Shown piece after piece: positions 26,526 to 35,754 of a DNA stretch of 64,000 nt. The position numbers were made by a program, and so were the translations under genes. How positions within the stretch are numbered: position 1 is the first letter of the stretch; each line of letters opens with the position of its first letter. The notes beneath the pieces were generated by a model. That model saw nothing but the letters and a program-made list of their open reading frames with translations, had not been told where the DNA came from and did no database searches. This DNA comes from Accumulibacter sp. (lineage in GTDB: Bacteria > Pseudomonadota > Gammaproteobacteria > Burkholderiales > Rhodocyclaceae), in assembly GCA_024235695.1 (NCBI GenBank), contig JACKLX010000001.1:248001-312000 (forward strand), in the 5' to 3' direction.

Positions 26526-27224
26526 TCAGGCTTTCACCAACTGGTAACCCTGGCCGCGGACGGTCTGGATCCAGGAAGTGCCGTCAGGCCGGGTGCCGAG
26601 CTTCTGTCGGATGCTGCTCACGTGCACGTCGATACTCCGGTCGAAACGCGCCAGTGGGCGGCCGAGGGCAAGCTCCGAGAGGTCGCCCTTGCTCACCACC
26701 CGGCCGGCCTGCCGCGCCAGCGCCTCAAGAAGGCTGTACTCGGTGCTGGTGAGTTCCAGCGGCTGTTGATTCCATTGGGCGCTGCGGCGTTCCGGCCACA
26801 TGTTCAGCGGCCCGACCACCAGCGGATCATCCGCGAGCGCGGCGTCGGCAGTAGCAGCGGCGCGGCGCAGGATGGCGCGTAGCCGTGCCACCAGTTCGCG
26901 CGGCGAACAGGGCTTCGGGACGTAGTCGTCGGCACCGAGCTCGAGGCCGATGATGCGGTCGATGTCATCACCCCGGGCAGTCAGCATCAACACCGGCAGG
27001 CGGCTGGCGACGCGAATCCGGCGCAGCACTTCGACGCCGTTGAGCCGCGGCATCATCACGTCGAGCACGGCGATCGCGTAGCGTCCACTGAGCGCGGCAC
27101 GCACGCCACTGTCGCCGTCGTGTACCGTGTCGGCCTCGAAACCCTCCTGTTCGAGGTACTCGCGCAGCATTGAGGCCAGCTCTACATCGTCATCGACCAG
27201 CAGCACTCGGGTCATGGCAGACAT
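26526..27224 (-). CDS. OmpR/PhoB-family response regulator, Cpx-like
   Basis: A 232-residue regulator. The receiver domain (1-120) has the acidic pair in LLVDDDVEL, the phosphorylation Asp in AVLDVMMPR near residue 55, Thr in MLTARG and Lys in YVPKP. The C-terminal winged helix (about 135-230) includes LTSTEYSLLEAL, RSIDVHVSSIRQKLG and IQTVRGQGYQLV, as in CpxR and OmpR. It is the promoter-proximal gene of the kinase operon. Tandem repeats matching the CpxR recognition pattern lie directly upstream, so autoregulation is likely. The second Met (residue 4) is an alternative start. Confidence 0.92.
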   Translation of the reverse strand: MSAMTRVLLVDDDVELASMLREYLEQEGFEADTVHDGDSGVRAALSGRYAIAVLDVMMPRLNGVEVLRRIRVASRLPVLMLTARGDDIDRIIGLELGADDYVPKPCSPRELVARLRAILRRAAATADAALADDPLVVGPLNMWPERRSAQWNQQPLELTSTEYSLLEALARQAGRVVSKGDLSELALGRPLARFDRSIDVHVSSIRQKLGTRPDGTSWIQTVRGQGYQLVKA

Positions 27225-27288
27225 CCGCTTAAGGCGTAGCGGCCGATGATAAGCGGTGCACGCCGCTGGCGACGCTTCTTTGCCGCCC

Positions 27289-27303
27289 TTTACGTCCCTT
27301 TAC
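27289..27303 (-). promoter_or_regulatory. CpxR-box-like repeat, distal site
   Basis: TTTAC-N5-TTTAC on the plus strand, which is GTAAA-N5-GTAAA on the minus strand, the published E. coli CpxR recognition pattern. It lies 65 bp upstream of the response-regulator start, close enough to control that operon. Confidence 0.65.
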
Positions 27304-27358
27304 ATCGGTCCGCCGCCGGACCGCCCGACCGCCCGGCCGGTGCCGGGCCGGCCAGTGC

Positions 27359-27398
27359 TTTACACCGCTTTACAGCGGGTTAACGGCGTTTAACGGGG
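27359..27398 (+). promoter_or_regulatory. four tandem 10-bp CpxR-type repeats, proximal site
   Basis: Four decamers in register: TTTACACCGC, TTTACAGCGG, GTTAACGGCG and TTTAACGGGG. The first two give an exact TTTAC-N5-TTTAC. The array begins exactly 70 bp after the distal site, so both sites face the same side of the helix. It ends 84 bp before the Spy-like gene. This is the expected place for activation of that gene by the adjacent response regulator. Confidence 0.65.
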
Positions 27399-27482
27399 CC
27401 GCGCGCGACAGTATCGCCAACAGTCGAGACCGCTGAAGGCCGACTGGAACAGCCACCACGCAAGCCAACCTACAGGGAGTTC

Positions 27483-27980
27483 ATGATGAACACACTCAGT
27501 CGCCACATCGCCACCTTTCTTGCCGCCAGCAGCATCGCTCTGGCCGTTCCGGGCACCGCCCAGGCCGACCCGATGATCGGCGACATGCCTGGCTGCCGGG
27601 GCGGGCAGGGCATGGCGGGTCCGCGCGACGGACTGCCACCGATGATCAGGAAACTCAAGCTGACGCCCGAACAGGAAGCGCAGATCGTCGCCCTGCACAA
27701 ACAGGACGCCGAGCTGATCGGCGAAAAGCTCAAGCTCATGCGCGACAGTCGCAGACAGCTTCGCGAGCTGTCGAATGCCGACGTGTACGACGAGGGCAAG
27801 GTGAAGGCGCTGACCGAACAGGGCGCCCAGGCGATGGCGGAAATGGGGCAGCTTCGTGCTCGGCAGCACTACCAGACGATGCAGGTCCTGACCCCGGCGC
27901 AGCGCAAGGAGTTCGCGGCGCTGCGCGAAGGGATGATGTCGCGCTGGCAAGGTAAACGCCAGGGACGCCCGGCGAGCTGA
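27483..27980 (+). CDS. Spy/CpxP-family periplasmic chaperone-like protein
   Basis: A 165-residue protein with a signal peptide ending near GTAQA (residue 28). The two family LTxxQ motifs are present: LTPEQEAQ near residue 60 and LTPAQRKEF near residue 138. The mature part is predicted to be helical, Met- and Gln-rich and basic at the end. Spy and CpxP are envelope-stress chaperones controlled by CpxAR or BaeSR, and CpxP also inhibits CpxA. GGGAG precedes the ATGATG start. It is divergent from the Cpx-like operon across a shared region with CpxR-type repeats, so it probably belongs to that regulon. Confidence 0.9.
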   Translation: MMNTLSRHIATFLAASSIALAVPGTAQADPMIGDMPGCRGGQGMAGPRDGLPPMIRKLKLTPEQEAQIVALHKQDAELIGEKLKLMRDSRRQLRELSNADVYDEGKVKALTEQGAQAMAEMGQLRARQHYQTMQVLTPAQRKEFAALREGMMSRWQGKRQGRPAS

Positions 27981-28043
27981 TCGCGCCGCCGGGGGCACCG
28001 CCGGCCGGAGCCTGCCAGGGCCTCCTGGACGGCGGGGAGATTG

Positions 28044-30062
28044 TCAGAATTCCAGCGGGTCGACTTCCAGGTGCCAGCGCAGTCTCGACGGCGACTTGAT
28101 CGCCTCGAGCTGCGGCAGCCAGTCGGCGAGGAAGCGTTGCAGGGCACGCCTGGACGGCGACTCGACCAGCAACTGGCCGCGTTCGAGGCTTGCTCTTCGT
28201 GACAGGCGCATCGGAACCGGGTCGTAGAAGCTCACCCCGTGATCGACCCCGGCCGAGGAGCAGCACCGGGCGCTGGAGAGAAAGTTCAAGGCGTCGGCCA
28301 TGCGCGGCGCCTCGGCGCGCAACATCGCCTGATGGGCGTAGGGCGGAAACCCGGCCTGCCGCCGCTCGGCGAGCTGCGCCGCGGCGAAGGCAGGAAAGTC
28401 GTGGCGAGCCAGCGCCGCGTACAACGGGTGCTCCGGAAACTGGGTCTGGATCAGCATTTCGCCCGGCCGATCGGCGCGGCCGGCGCGACCGGCGACCTGC
28501 ATCAGCTGCGCGAAAAGGCGCTCGGGCGCTCGCCAGTCGGCGGCGAACAGCGCTGCATCCGGCGCCACGGCGCCGACCAGAGTGAGCTTCGGAAAGTCGT
28601 GGCCCTTGGCGAGCATCTGCGTTCCCACCAGCACGTCGGCGTCACCGCGCTGGATGCGCTCGACCAGCTCTTCCCATTGCTTGCGACCGCTCGCCGAATC
28701 ACGGTCGACGCGGACGATCCGCGCCCGCGGGAAGCGCTCGGCGAGTACCGCCTCGAGACGCTGGGTGCCGCGCCCGAACGGACTCAGGTCCTGGTTGCCG
28801 CAGCTCGGGCAAGCCTTGGGCACACGCGCCTGAAAGCCGCAGTGATGACAGCGCAGGCAGTGATCGCTGAGGTGCAGCACCAGGTTGGCAGCGCAGCGGT
28901 GGCAGTGCGAAGTCCAGCCGCAGGCGGCGCAGGCGAGCACCGGCGCATAGCCGCGGCGATTGAGAAAGAGCAGGCTCTGCTCGCCACACGCCAGGCGCTT
29001 TTCGATCGCTTGCAGCAAGGCGCTGGAGAGCCCGTCCTGCAACTTGTCGACGCGCGTGTCAACGCGCCGGATCGCCGGCAGCCGCGCGCCTTCGACCGCG
29101 CGCTCGCTCAGCTCCAGCAGGCGGTAGCGGCCGCCGCCGGCCTTCGCCGTGGCATTGGCCCAGCTTTCGAGCGAAGGCGTCGCCGAGCCGAGAACGATCG
29201 GAATGGCCCCTTGCCGGGCACGGAAGACGGCGAGATCGCGCGCCGAATAGCGAATTCCGTCCTGCTGTTTGAACGAGGCATCGTGCTCCTCGTCGACGAC
29301 GATCAAGCCCAGCTCGGGCAGCGGCGTGAAGATCGCCAGGCGAGTGCCGAGAACGATCCGCGCTTCACCGGTCAGCGCCGCCCGCCAGTTGCGACTCCTC
29401 GCCGCGTCGCCCAGCTCGCTGTGCAGACTGACCATGCCGGCGGTCGGAAAACGCGCCGCAACGCGCCCCTCGAGCTGTGGTGTGAGATTGATTTCGGGGA
29501 CCAGCAGCAGCGATTGGCGTCCGCTGGCGAGCGCACGCTCGATCAGGCGCAGATAGACTTCGGTCTTGCCGCTGCCAGTGACGCCGTGCAACAGATAAGC
29601 GCGGAAACCGCCTTCGAGGTCGCCGATCGCGGCCAGCGCCGCGTGCTGCCCGCTGGTCAATTCGGGCGCCGGCTGCGCGGCAGCGTCCACGACCGGCTGG
29701 CGCGCCTGGCGGACCTTCGCCGCGCTGATCGCACGCAGGCGGGCCGGCAGCGTCGACAGCATTACCTGACCGGGCGGCGCGTGGTAGTAAGCGGCACAGA
29801 ATTCGGTCAGGCGAAACCAGTCGCCGGGCAGAGGCGGCAAATCGCGGAGAACCGCAGCGAGCGGTCGCAACTGTTCAGGCGACAGCTCGCTGACCGTCGT
29901 CAGTTCGACCAGGATGCCGATTTTCTGCTGGGCGCCAAAGGGCACACGCACACGGTAGCCGATGTCGGTCGGCGACAGGGACTCGCCGTCGGCAACACGA
30001 TAGTCGAAGAAACGGCGAAGTGGAACATCGAGCGCGACGCGGGCAATCTGCGGCAAGGACAT
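28044..30062 (-). CDS. priA: primosomal protein N' (replication restart helicase PriA)
   Basis: A 672-residue superfamily 2 helicase that reloads the replisome at collapsed forks. It shows an N-terminal DNA 3'-end-binding domain, Walker A GVTGSGKTEVY near residue 160, DEEHD (motif II), VLGSATPSLESW (motif III), and the zinc-binding Cys cluster (CAACGWTSHCHRC, CLRCHHCGFQARVPKACPSCG). Late helicase motifs include GTQMLAKGHDFP and QVAGRAGR. ATG 30062 is preferred; a TTG at 30095 would add 11 residues. The region upstream carries DnaA boxes and an AT-rich palindrome. It is convergent with the Spy-like gene. Confidence 0.96.
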   Translation of the reverse strand: MSLPQIARVALDVPLRRFFDYRVADGESLSPTDIGYRVRVPFGAQQKIGILVELTTVSELSPEQLRPLAAVLRDLPPLPGDWFRLTEFCAAYYHAPPGQVMLSTLPARLRAISAAKVRQARQPVVDAAAQPAPELTSGQHAALAAIGDLEGGFRAYLLHGVTGSGKTEVYLRLIERALASGRQSLLLVPEINLTPQLEGRVAARFPTAGMVSLHSELGDAARSRNWRAALTGEARIVLGTRLAIFTPLPELGLIVVDEEHDASFKQQDGIRYSARDLAVFRARQGAIPIVLGSATPSLESWANATAKAGGGRYRLLELSERAVEGARLPAIRRVDTRVDKLQDGLSSALLQAIEKRLACGEQSLLFLNRRGYAPVLACAACGWTSHCHRCAANLVLHLSDHCLRCHHCGFQARVPKACPSCGNQDLSPFGRGTQRLEAVLAERFPRARIVRVDRDSASGRKQWEELVERIQRGDADVLVGTQMLAKGHDFPKLTLVGAVAPDAALFAADWRAPERLFAQLMQVAGRAGRADRPGEMLIQTQFPEHPLYAALARHDFPAFAAAQLAERRQAGFPPYAHQAMLRAEAPRMADALNFLSSARCCSSAGVDHGVSFYDPVPMRLSRRASLERGQLLVESPSRRALQRFLADWLPQLEAIKSPSRLRWHLEVDPLEF

Positions 30063-30398
30063 CGGGGCTGGCAACCGTTCGGATGCTGCTGACAATTGGG
30101 TGACGACTTAGCGGCGGAAGCTCGCGCAACTTCTGGCAATGCAGGGTAAGGCGTTCAGTTATTTGGCGTTTCAACCACGTACACAGCTGCTGTGGATAAC
30201 TCTGTGGAAGAGCACTCAGGAAAGTGGCTCAAAGCCCCTTTCCACAAGGGTTTCGATGTCACTGCCAAAAAAACGGGCGACAAGAAAATACTGTTAAATT
30301 AACAGGTTAAAAATACACCGCTGATTTACAAGGGACTTTGGACGTCGCCCGGAATTCGACGGTCGCTTCTGTGAACAAGTCAACGGGTAAACGCGGTT
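30063..30398. other. priA-hemE intergenic region: DnaA boxes and AT-rich palindrome
   Basis: A 336-bp region distinctly richer in A+T than its surroundings. It holds one perfect DnaA box, TGTGGATAA (30191-30199, i.e. TTATCCACA on the minus strand). Three 7/9 matches are at 30203-30211, 30238-30246 and 30370-30378. A palindrome CTGTTAA-A-TTAACAG (30291-30305) is followed by GGTTAAAAATAC. The priA promoter must also be here. This arrangement resembles an origin or a DnaA-controlled promoter. Confidence 0.55.
30191..30199 (-). other. perfect DnaA box upstream of priA
   Basis: The minus strand reads TTATCCACA, the consensus DnaA box, 129 bp upstream of the priA start codon. Confidence 0.7.
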
Positions 30399-31475
30399 TC
30401 ATGAACATTTCTGACGCAAGAGGCGGCTGTGCTGGTGTACCGCGTCAACCAGCGCGGTGACGTGCTCGGGCGGTGTGAACTGGGAAATTCCGTGGCCAAG
30501 GTTGAAGACATGGCCAGTCTGCGCCGCACCGTAACCGTCGAGGACCTTTCTGGCCTCCGCGGCGATCGTTGCGGGTGAGGCGAAGAGCACGGCCGGGTCG
30601 ATGTTTCCCTGCAGCGCGACGCGGTCACCGACGCGCCGCCGTGCTTCGCCGATGTCGATCGTCCAGTCGAGACCGACGGCGTCGCAACCGATGTCGGCGA
30701 TCGATTCGAGCCACAGCCCGCCGCCCTTGGTGAACACGATCGACGGCACGCGCTCGCCGTCCTTCTCCCTGATCAGCGTCGCCAGAACGCGCTGCATGTA
30801 GTGCAGCGAGAACTCCCGGTAGGCCGCCGGCGAAAGCGAGCCTCCCCAGGAATCGAAGATCATCACCGCCTGCGCACCGGACTCGATCTGAGCGTTGAGA
30901 TAGGCGCCGACGGCGTTGGCGGTGACCGCTAGAATGTGGTGCAGGAGGTCCGGCCGATCGTAGAGCATGCTCTTGATGCGCCGATAGTCGGTGCTCGAAG
31001 CGCCTTCAACCATGTAGCAGGCGAGCGTATAGGGACTGCCGGAAAAACCGATCAGCGGCACCGAGTTGTTCAGCGCTCGCCGGATTTCGGTAACGGCGTC
31101 CATGACGTAGCGCAGATGGTCCCAGGGATCAGGCGCGGAAAGGTCGCGAATCGCCCATTCCTCACGCAGCGGACGCTCGAAGCGGGGACCTTCGCCGTCG
31201 GTGAAGTAGAGCCCGAGGCCCATCGCATCCGGTACGGTGAGAATGTCGGAGAACAGGATCGCCGCGTCGAGATCGTAGCGGGCGAGCGGTTGCAGCGTCA
31301 CTTCGCAAGCCAGGCCGGGGTTCATGCAAAGTTGCATGAAGCTGCCGGCACGGGCACGCGTTTCGCGGTACTCGGGCAGATAGCGGCCCGCCTGACGCAT
31401 CAGCCAGACCGGCGTGTGGGCGGTCGGCTCCATGAGCAGGGCGCGCAGGAAACTGTCGTTGCATGGTCGGGTCAC
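30399..31475 (-). CDS. hemE: uroporphyrinogen decarboxylase
   Basis: A 358-residue heme-pathway enzyme that converts uroporphyrinogen III to coproporphyrinogen III. The family signatures are plain: [17 protein letters not shown] near residue 22 and the later [16 protein letters not shown]. The catalytic Asp is in [13 protein letters not shown], and [10 protein letters not shown] and [15 protein letters not shown] lie near the end. The start is a GTG at 31475 with GGAG 9 bp upstream. It lies between trkH (upstream, 90 bp) and priA on the same strand, separated from priA by the DnaA-box region. Confidence 0.96.
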   Translation of the reverse strand: MTRPCNDSFLRALLMEPTAHTPVWLMRQAGRYLPEYRETRARAGSFMQLCMNPGLACEVTLQPLARYDLDAAILFSDILTVPDAMGLGLYFTDGEGPRFERPLREEWAIRDLSAPDPWDHLRYVMDAVTEIRRALNNSVPLIGFSGSPYTLACYMVEGASSTDYRRIKSMLYDRPDLLHHILAVTANAVGAYLNAQIESGAQAVMIFDSWGGSLSPAAYREFSLHYMQRVLATLIREKDGERVPSIVFTKGGGLWLESIADIGCDAVGLDWTIDIGEARRRVGDRVALQGNIDPAVLFASPATIAAEARKVLDGYGAAQTGHVFNLGHGISQFTPPEHVTALVDAVHQHSRLLRQKCS

Positions 31476-31565
31476 GGCGAACTCCAGCAGACGGGGAGAC
31501 AGGCTTTGGAGCGGGGTCGGCAGCGCTCGTAGCAGAGCCGCCAGGGCGATTATCCCCTTTCCCCG

Positions 31566-33020
31566 CTACTTCCGCCAGAAAGCCGGCGTCATGACCACCA
31601 GCAAGGTGAAGATCTCCAGGCGACCGAGCAGCATGGCGAAGGTGCATACCCAGGTCTGGAAGTCGGTCAGGCCGGCGTAGTTGGTCGCCGGGCCAACCTG
31701 GCCCAGCCCCGGACCGGTGTTGTTGATGCTGGCGACGACTGCCGAGAAGGCGGTGATGATCTCCAGGCCAGAGAACGAGAGCGCCAGGGTCATGGCGACG
31801 ATGCAGACCATGTACATGAAACCGAAGGCCAGCACGGCGAAGAGGATGTTCGGTGGTACGACGTCGCCGGTCACTTTCACCGGATGCACCGCGTGCGGGT
31901 GCATGGCGCGCATCAGCTCGCGGTAGACCTGCTTGTAGAGCACCATCGCGCGGATCATCTTGATACCGCCGCCGGTCGATCCGGCACTGGTCGCGAAGCT
32001 GCACAGGAAGAGCATCCACAATGGCGCGAAAAACGGCCACAGGGCGTAATCGGTAGTCGCGAAGCCGGTTGTCGTGGCGATCGACACGACGTTGAAGGCG
32101 GCGTAGCGCAAGGCTTCGGAAAAACTCGGGTAGACCTCGTGGTAATCGAGAAAGAAAGCGATGCCGACGACGCTGCCAAGCGTCACCACGAGGAACCAGC
32201 GGGCCTCCGGGTCGCTACCGTAGGGCCGTAGCGAACGGCCGGAGAGAGCAACGAAGTGGGTCGCGAAATTGATCCCGGCGAAGAGCATGAAGGCGATGCA
32301 GACCGCTTCGATGGTCGGCGACGCGAAGTAGGCGAAACTGGCGTCATGGCTGGAGAAGCCGCCCAGGCCCATGGTCGCGAACATGTGCATGATGGCATCG
32401 AGCCAGCCCATGCCGGCCCACTGGTAGGCCAGCGCACAACACACCGAGATCAGTGAATAGACGACCCACAGTCCTTTCGCCGTTTCGGCAATGCGCGGCG
32501 TCATCTTGGTGTCCTTCATCGGCCCCGGCGTCTCGGCCTTGAACATCTGGCGACCGCCGATCCCCAGCAGGGGCAGGATCGCGACGGCGAGGACGATCAA
32601 GCCCATGCCGCCAAGCCAGACCAGTTGCGTCCGCCAGAAGTTGATCGACACCGGCAGGCTGTCAAGGCCGTCGAGGACCGTCGCGCCGGTGGTGGTCAAC
32701 CCCGAAACGGCTTCAAAGTAGGCGTCGGTGAAGCTCAAATTCAACTGAATCACCAGCGGCAGGCCGGCATAGATCGGCAGTACCGTCCACACCAGCGCAA
32801 CCATCAGGAAGCCGTCACGGATGGTCAGGTCGCGTGTCACCTTGCGGGTGGCATACCAGAGACCCAGGCCGGTGGCGACAGTCAGCACGATGGCTTCGTC
32901 GAAAGCGCCCTCGGCGCCGTCGTGCAAGGCCCAGGAGACGCACAGGGGAACGAGCATGGTCAGCCCGAACATCAGGATCACCAGCGCCAGCGCCCGGACC
33001 ACCGGGTAGTAGCTTTTCAC
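31566..33020 (-). CDS. trkH: Trk potassium uptake channel subunit TrkH
   Basis: A 484-residue potassium channel subunit with about ten membrane helices and four pore repeats. Selectivity-filter segments are visible as SGLTTTGATVL, ATMGLGGFSSHD, SIATTTGFATTDY and SINNTGPGLG; the filter Gly is present in each. TrkH works with the cytoplasmic NAD/ATP-binding TrkA, which is encoded 9 bp upstream on the same strand. Length equals E. coli TrkH (483). Confidence 0.96.
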   Translation of the reverse strand: MKSYYPVVRALALVILMFGLTMLVPLCVSWALHDGAEGAFDEAIVLTVATGLGLWYATRKVTRDLTIRDGFLMVALVWTVLPIYAGLPLVIQLNLSFTDAYFEAVSGLTTTGATVLDGLDSLPVSINFWRTQLVWLGGMGLIVLAVAILPLLGIGGRQMFKAETPGPMKDTKMTPRIAETAKGLWVVYSLISVCCALAYQWAGMGWLDAIMHMFATMGLGGFSSHDASFAYFASPTIEAVCIAFMLFAGINFATHFVALSGRSLRPYGSDPEARWFLVVTLGSVVGIAFFLDYHEVYPSFSEALRYAAFNVVSIATTTGFATTDYALWPFFAPLWMLFLCSFATSAGSTGGGIKMIRAMVLYKQVYRELMRAMHPHAVHPVKVTGDVVPPNILFAVLAFGFMYMVCIVAMTLALSFSGLEIITAFSAVVASINNTGPGLGQVGPATNYAGLTDFQTWVCTFAMLLGRLEIFTLLVVMTPAFWRK

Positions 33021-33029
33021 GCGACCGTC

Positions 33030-34460
33030 TCAGAAGAAGTGGAAGCCCACCTCGAACAGCTTTTCGACCTGCTTGACGACTTTCCGGTCGATACAGAAGA
33101 CGATGACGTGATCGCCGGTTTCGATCACCACGTCCTTGTGGGCAATCAGTACCCGGCCGGTCTGTTTCTTCATGCCCAGGCGGAAGAAGTTGAAGTCATC
33201 GGTCTCGCCGACGTCGCGAACGACGGCGGCGATGAAGGCGCCATGAATCACCGGCAGCTCGCCGATCCGGCGACCGACCGCCCGCGAATTCTTCGCGTCA
33301 CCGTGGGCGACGATTTCGAGGGCTTCCGCGGCACCACGGCGCAAGCTGTGCACCTGCGCCACGTCGCCATGGCGGACGTAGGTCAGCAAGGTCCCGATCG
33401 ACACCTGCGCCGGTGAAATGGCGATGTCGATCGGCCCACCCTGGACCAGCTCGGCGTAGGCCCGGCGGTTGATCAGTGCCACCACCCGCTGGCAGCCCAT
33501 GCGCTTGGCCAGCGAGGCGCCCATGATGTTGTCTTCATCGTCGTTGCTCAGCGCGAGGAAGAGTTCCATCTCGTCGATGCCCTCCTGCTGCAGCAACTCT
33601 TCGTCGGTGGCGTCGCCGTTGAGCACCAGCACCGATTTCAGCGAGGTCGCCACGAACTCGGCGCGTCGCCGGTCGATCTCGATCAGCTTGACCTCACACT
33701 TGCCTTCCAGCGCCTGTGCGACGCGCAGACCGATGTTGCCGCCACCGGCGATCATCACCCGCCGCACCGGCTCCATCGAGCGGCGCAGCTCACGCATCAC
33801 GGCGCGGATGTGTTCCTCGGCCGCCAGCACGAAGACTTCGTCGCCGTCGGCGACGATGGTCTCGCCGGTCGGCGCGATGGCGCCGCCACTGCGATAGATC
33901 GCGGCAATCCGGCCGTCGACTTCCGGCGGCAGGTGATTGCGCATTTCCTTGATCGGGCTGCCCACCAGCTGGCCTCCGGCATAAGCGCGCAGACCGACCA
34001 GCGCCAGCCGTCCGCCGGCAAAACCGAGCACCTGCAAAGCTTCCGGAAAGTCGACCAGACGAGCGATGTACTCGGTGATCACCTGTTCCGGGCACAGCGC
34101 GTAATCGACCGCGAAGTTCTCCGGCGACAGCAGCTTTTCGCTGTCCAGGAAGTCACGGGCGCGCAATCGGGCGATTCTCGCGGGAACGTTGAAGACGCTG
34201 TGCGCCACCTTGCACGCCACCAGATTGGTCTGATCGCTTTGCGTCACGGCGATCAGCAGGTCGGCGTCCTGGAGACCCGCGTGCCCCAGTACCGACGGAT
34301 GCGAACCGTCGCCGACGACGGTCCGCAGGTCGAGGCGGTCCTGCAGGTAGGCCAAGCGCTCGTGGTCGCTGTCGACAACGGTGATATCGTTATTCTCGGA
34401 GACGAGACTTTCCGCAACGCTCGCACCGACCTGGCCGGCACCGAGAATGACGATCCTCAT
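33030..34460 (-). CDS. trkA: Trk system regulatory protein TrkA
   Basis: A 476-residue cytoplasmic gating protein with two tandem RCK (TrkA-N plus TrkA-C) units. The first nucleotide-binding fold is at the N-terminus (MRIVILGAGQVGASVAESL) and the second near residue 230 (RRVMIAGGGNIGLRVAQAL). E. coli TrkA is 458 residues. ATG 34460 is chosen because it starts the first Rossmann strand; the annotated-looking upstream frame adds only seven residues. It sits between ntrX and trkH in one minus-strand gene train. Confidence 0.95.
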   Translation of the reverse strand: MRIVILGAGQVGASVAESLVSENNDITVVDSDHERLAYLQDRLDLRTVVGDGSHPSVLGHAGLQDADLLIAVTQSDQTNLVACKVAHSVFNVPARIARLRARDFLDSEKLLSPENFAVDYALCPEQVITEYIARLVDFPEALQVLGFAGGRLALVGLRAYAGGQLVGSPIKEMRNHLPPEVDGRIAAIYRSGGAIAPTGETIVADGDEVFVLAAEEHIRAVMRELRRSMEPVRRVMIAGGGNIGLRVAQALEGKCEVKLIEIDRRRAEFVATSLKSVLVLNGDATDEELLQQEGIDEMELFLALSNDDEDNIMGASLAKRMGCQRVVALINRRAYAELVQGGPIDIAISPAQVSIGTLLTYVRHGDVAQVHSLRRGAAEALEIVAHGDAKNSRAVGRRIGELPVIHGAFIAAVVRDVGETDDFNFFRLGMKKQTGRVLIAHKDVVIETGDHVIVFCIDRKVVKQVEKLFEVGFHFF

Positions 34461-34496
34461 TGTTCCTGATCTCCCTGACAAGCACGCGGCGAGACA

Positions 34497-35753
34497 TCAT
34501 TCGCGCTCGTCGCCACGCCGGCCGACATTGAGGCCAAGCTGCCTCAACTTTCGATACAGGTGTGTACGTTCGAGGCCCGTCTTCTCGGCCAAGCGCGTCA
34601 TGTTACCCCGTTCGCCGGCGAGATGGTATTCGAAATACATCCGCTCGAAGGCCTCGCGGGCTTCGCGCAGCGGTTGATCGAGGAACAGTGGCGGCAGCGG
34701 CGCAGTGCCGCCGCCACCGTCGCTCTGCAGGACGCGCTCGACGTCTTCGGCGGCGATCTCTTCGTCAAGCGCCGAGAGCGCCAGATTCCTCACCGTCGCC
34801 AGCAGCTCTGCCCATTCGCCCTGCCAGCGATGCAGCCGCAGGGCGTTGCGGGCACCACTCGAGAAATGGCGCAGCGGCACTTCGCCGCGCTCCGCGAGAT
34901 GCCCGAGCAGCAGCGAGGCGATTTCGGGAACGTCGTCGGCGTGCCCGGAGATCTGCGGCAAGGCTACCCACACCTCGCCGAGGCGGCTAACCAGCACGGC
35001 ATCCCAGCCGGCTTCGACGAGCGCCGGCAGCGAACGGCTGGAAGCCGCGACCATCTGCAGGTTGTGGCGTTCGAGGCGTTCCAGCGCGAAGACCAGGTTC
35101 ATCTGCTGCAACTTGCCGAGTTGCGCCAGGTCGGCGACGAAAACGATGCCGCCACTGGCGTTGTGCAGCATTTCCTGGGTCAGCGGGGTGCTCGCCGCCG
35201 ACAGGTCGAGCCAGGGCGTGCGGTGCGTCTGCAGAGTGCGCGCACAGATCTCGGCGATGCTGCCCGAAGCGCTCTTGAGCAACAGTACCGAGGTTTTCGC
35301 GGCCGCCTGCTCGAGACGGCGCTTGAGGTCCTTGAGCAGCGGCGAACGGGCAAAGACATCGAGGGTCAGCGGTTTCTTGTCGACCACCGCTTCATGCTTG
35401 AGCGCTTTCTTGACGGTGGCCAGCAACTTCTGCAGGGCGATCGGTTTCTCGAGAAAATCGGTCGCACCGATCCGCGTCGCCTCGACCGCCGAATCGATCG
35501 TACCGTGCCCGGACATCATCACCACCGGCATGGTCAACAAGCCGCCGGCCGACCATTCCTTGAGCAGTGATATGCCATCGGTATCAGGCATCCAGATGTC
35601 GAGGAGGACCAGATCGGGGCGCTTTTCGGCCCGCGCCTTCCGCGCTGCGGCGGCGTTTTCCGCCTGCCAGACCGAGTGCCCTTCGTCGGCAAGAATCTCG
35701 GAAAGCAGCTCACGGATGCCCATTTCGTCATCGACGATCAGTATTTGCGCCAT
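34497..35753 (-). CDS. ntrX: NtrX-type response regulator with degenerate AAA+ domain
   Basis: A 418-residue regulator. The receiver domain is intact: ILIVDDEMG, Asp in LVLLDIWMPDTDG near residue 53, and Lys in DFLEKPI. The C-terminal Fis-type helix-turn-helix is also intact (MTRLAEKTGLERTHLYRKLRQLGL). The central region, which in NtrC-family activators is a sigma54 AAA+ ATPase, has lost its key motifs: the Walker A position reads LLLKSASGSIAE, and no GAFTGA loop is present. It therefore probably cannot activate sigma54 promoters directly and may act as a repressor or simple DNA-binding regulator. It follows ntrY with 1 bp between. Confidence 0.88.
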   Translation of the reverse strand: MAQILIVDDEMGIRELLSEILADEGHSVWQAENAAAARKARAEKRPDLVLLDIWMPDTDGISLLKEWSAGGLLTMPVVMMSGHGTIDSAVEATRIGATDFLEKPIALQKLLATVKKALKHEAVVDKKPLTLDVFARSPLLKDLKRRLEQAAAKTSVLLLKSASGSIAEICARTLQTHRTPWLDLSAASTPLTQEMLHNASGGIVFVADLAQLGKLQQMNLVFALERLERHNLQMVAASSRSLPALVEAGWDAVLVSRLGEVWVALPQISGHADDVPEIASLLLGHLAERGEVPLRHFSSGARNALRLHRWQGEWAELLATVRNLALSALDEEIAAEDVERVLQSDGGGGTAPLPPLFLDQPLREAREAFERMYFEYHLAGERGNMTRLAEKTGLERTHLYRKLRQLGLNVGRRGDERE

Positions 35754-35754
35754 G

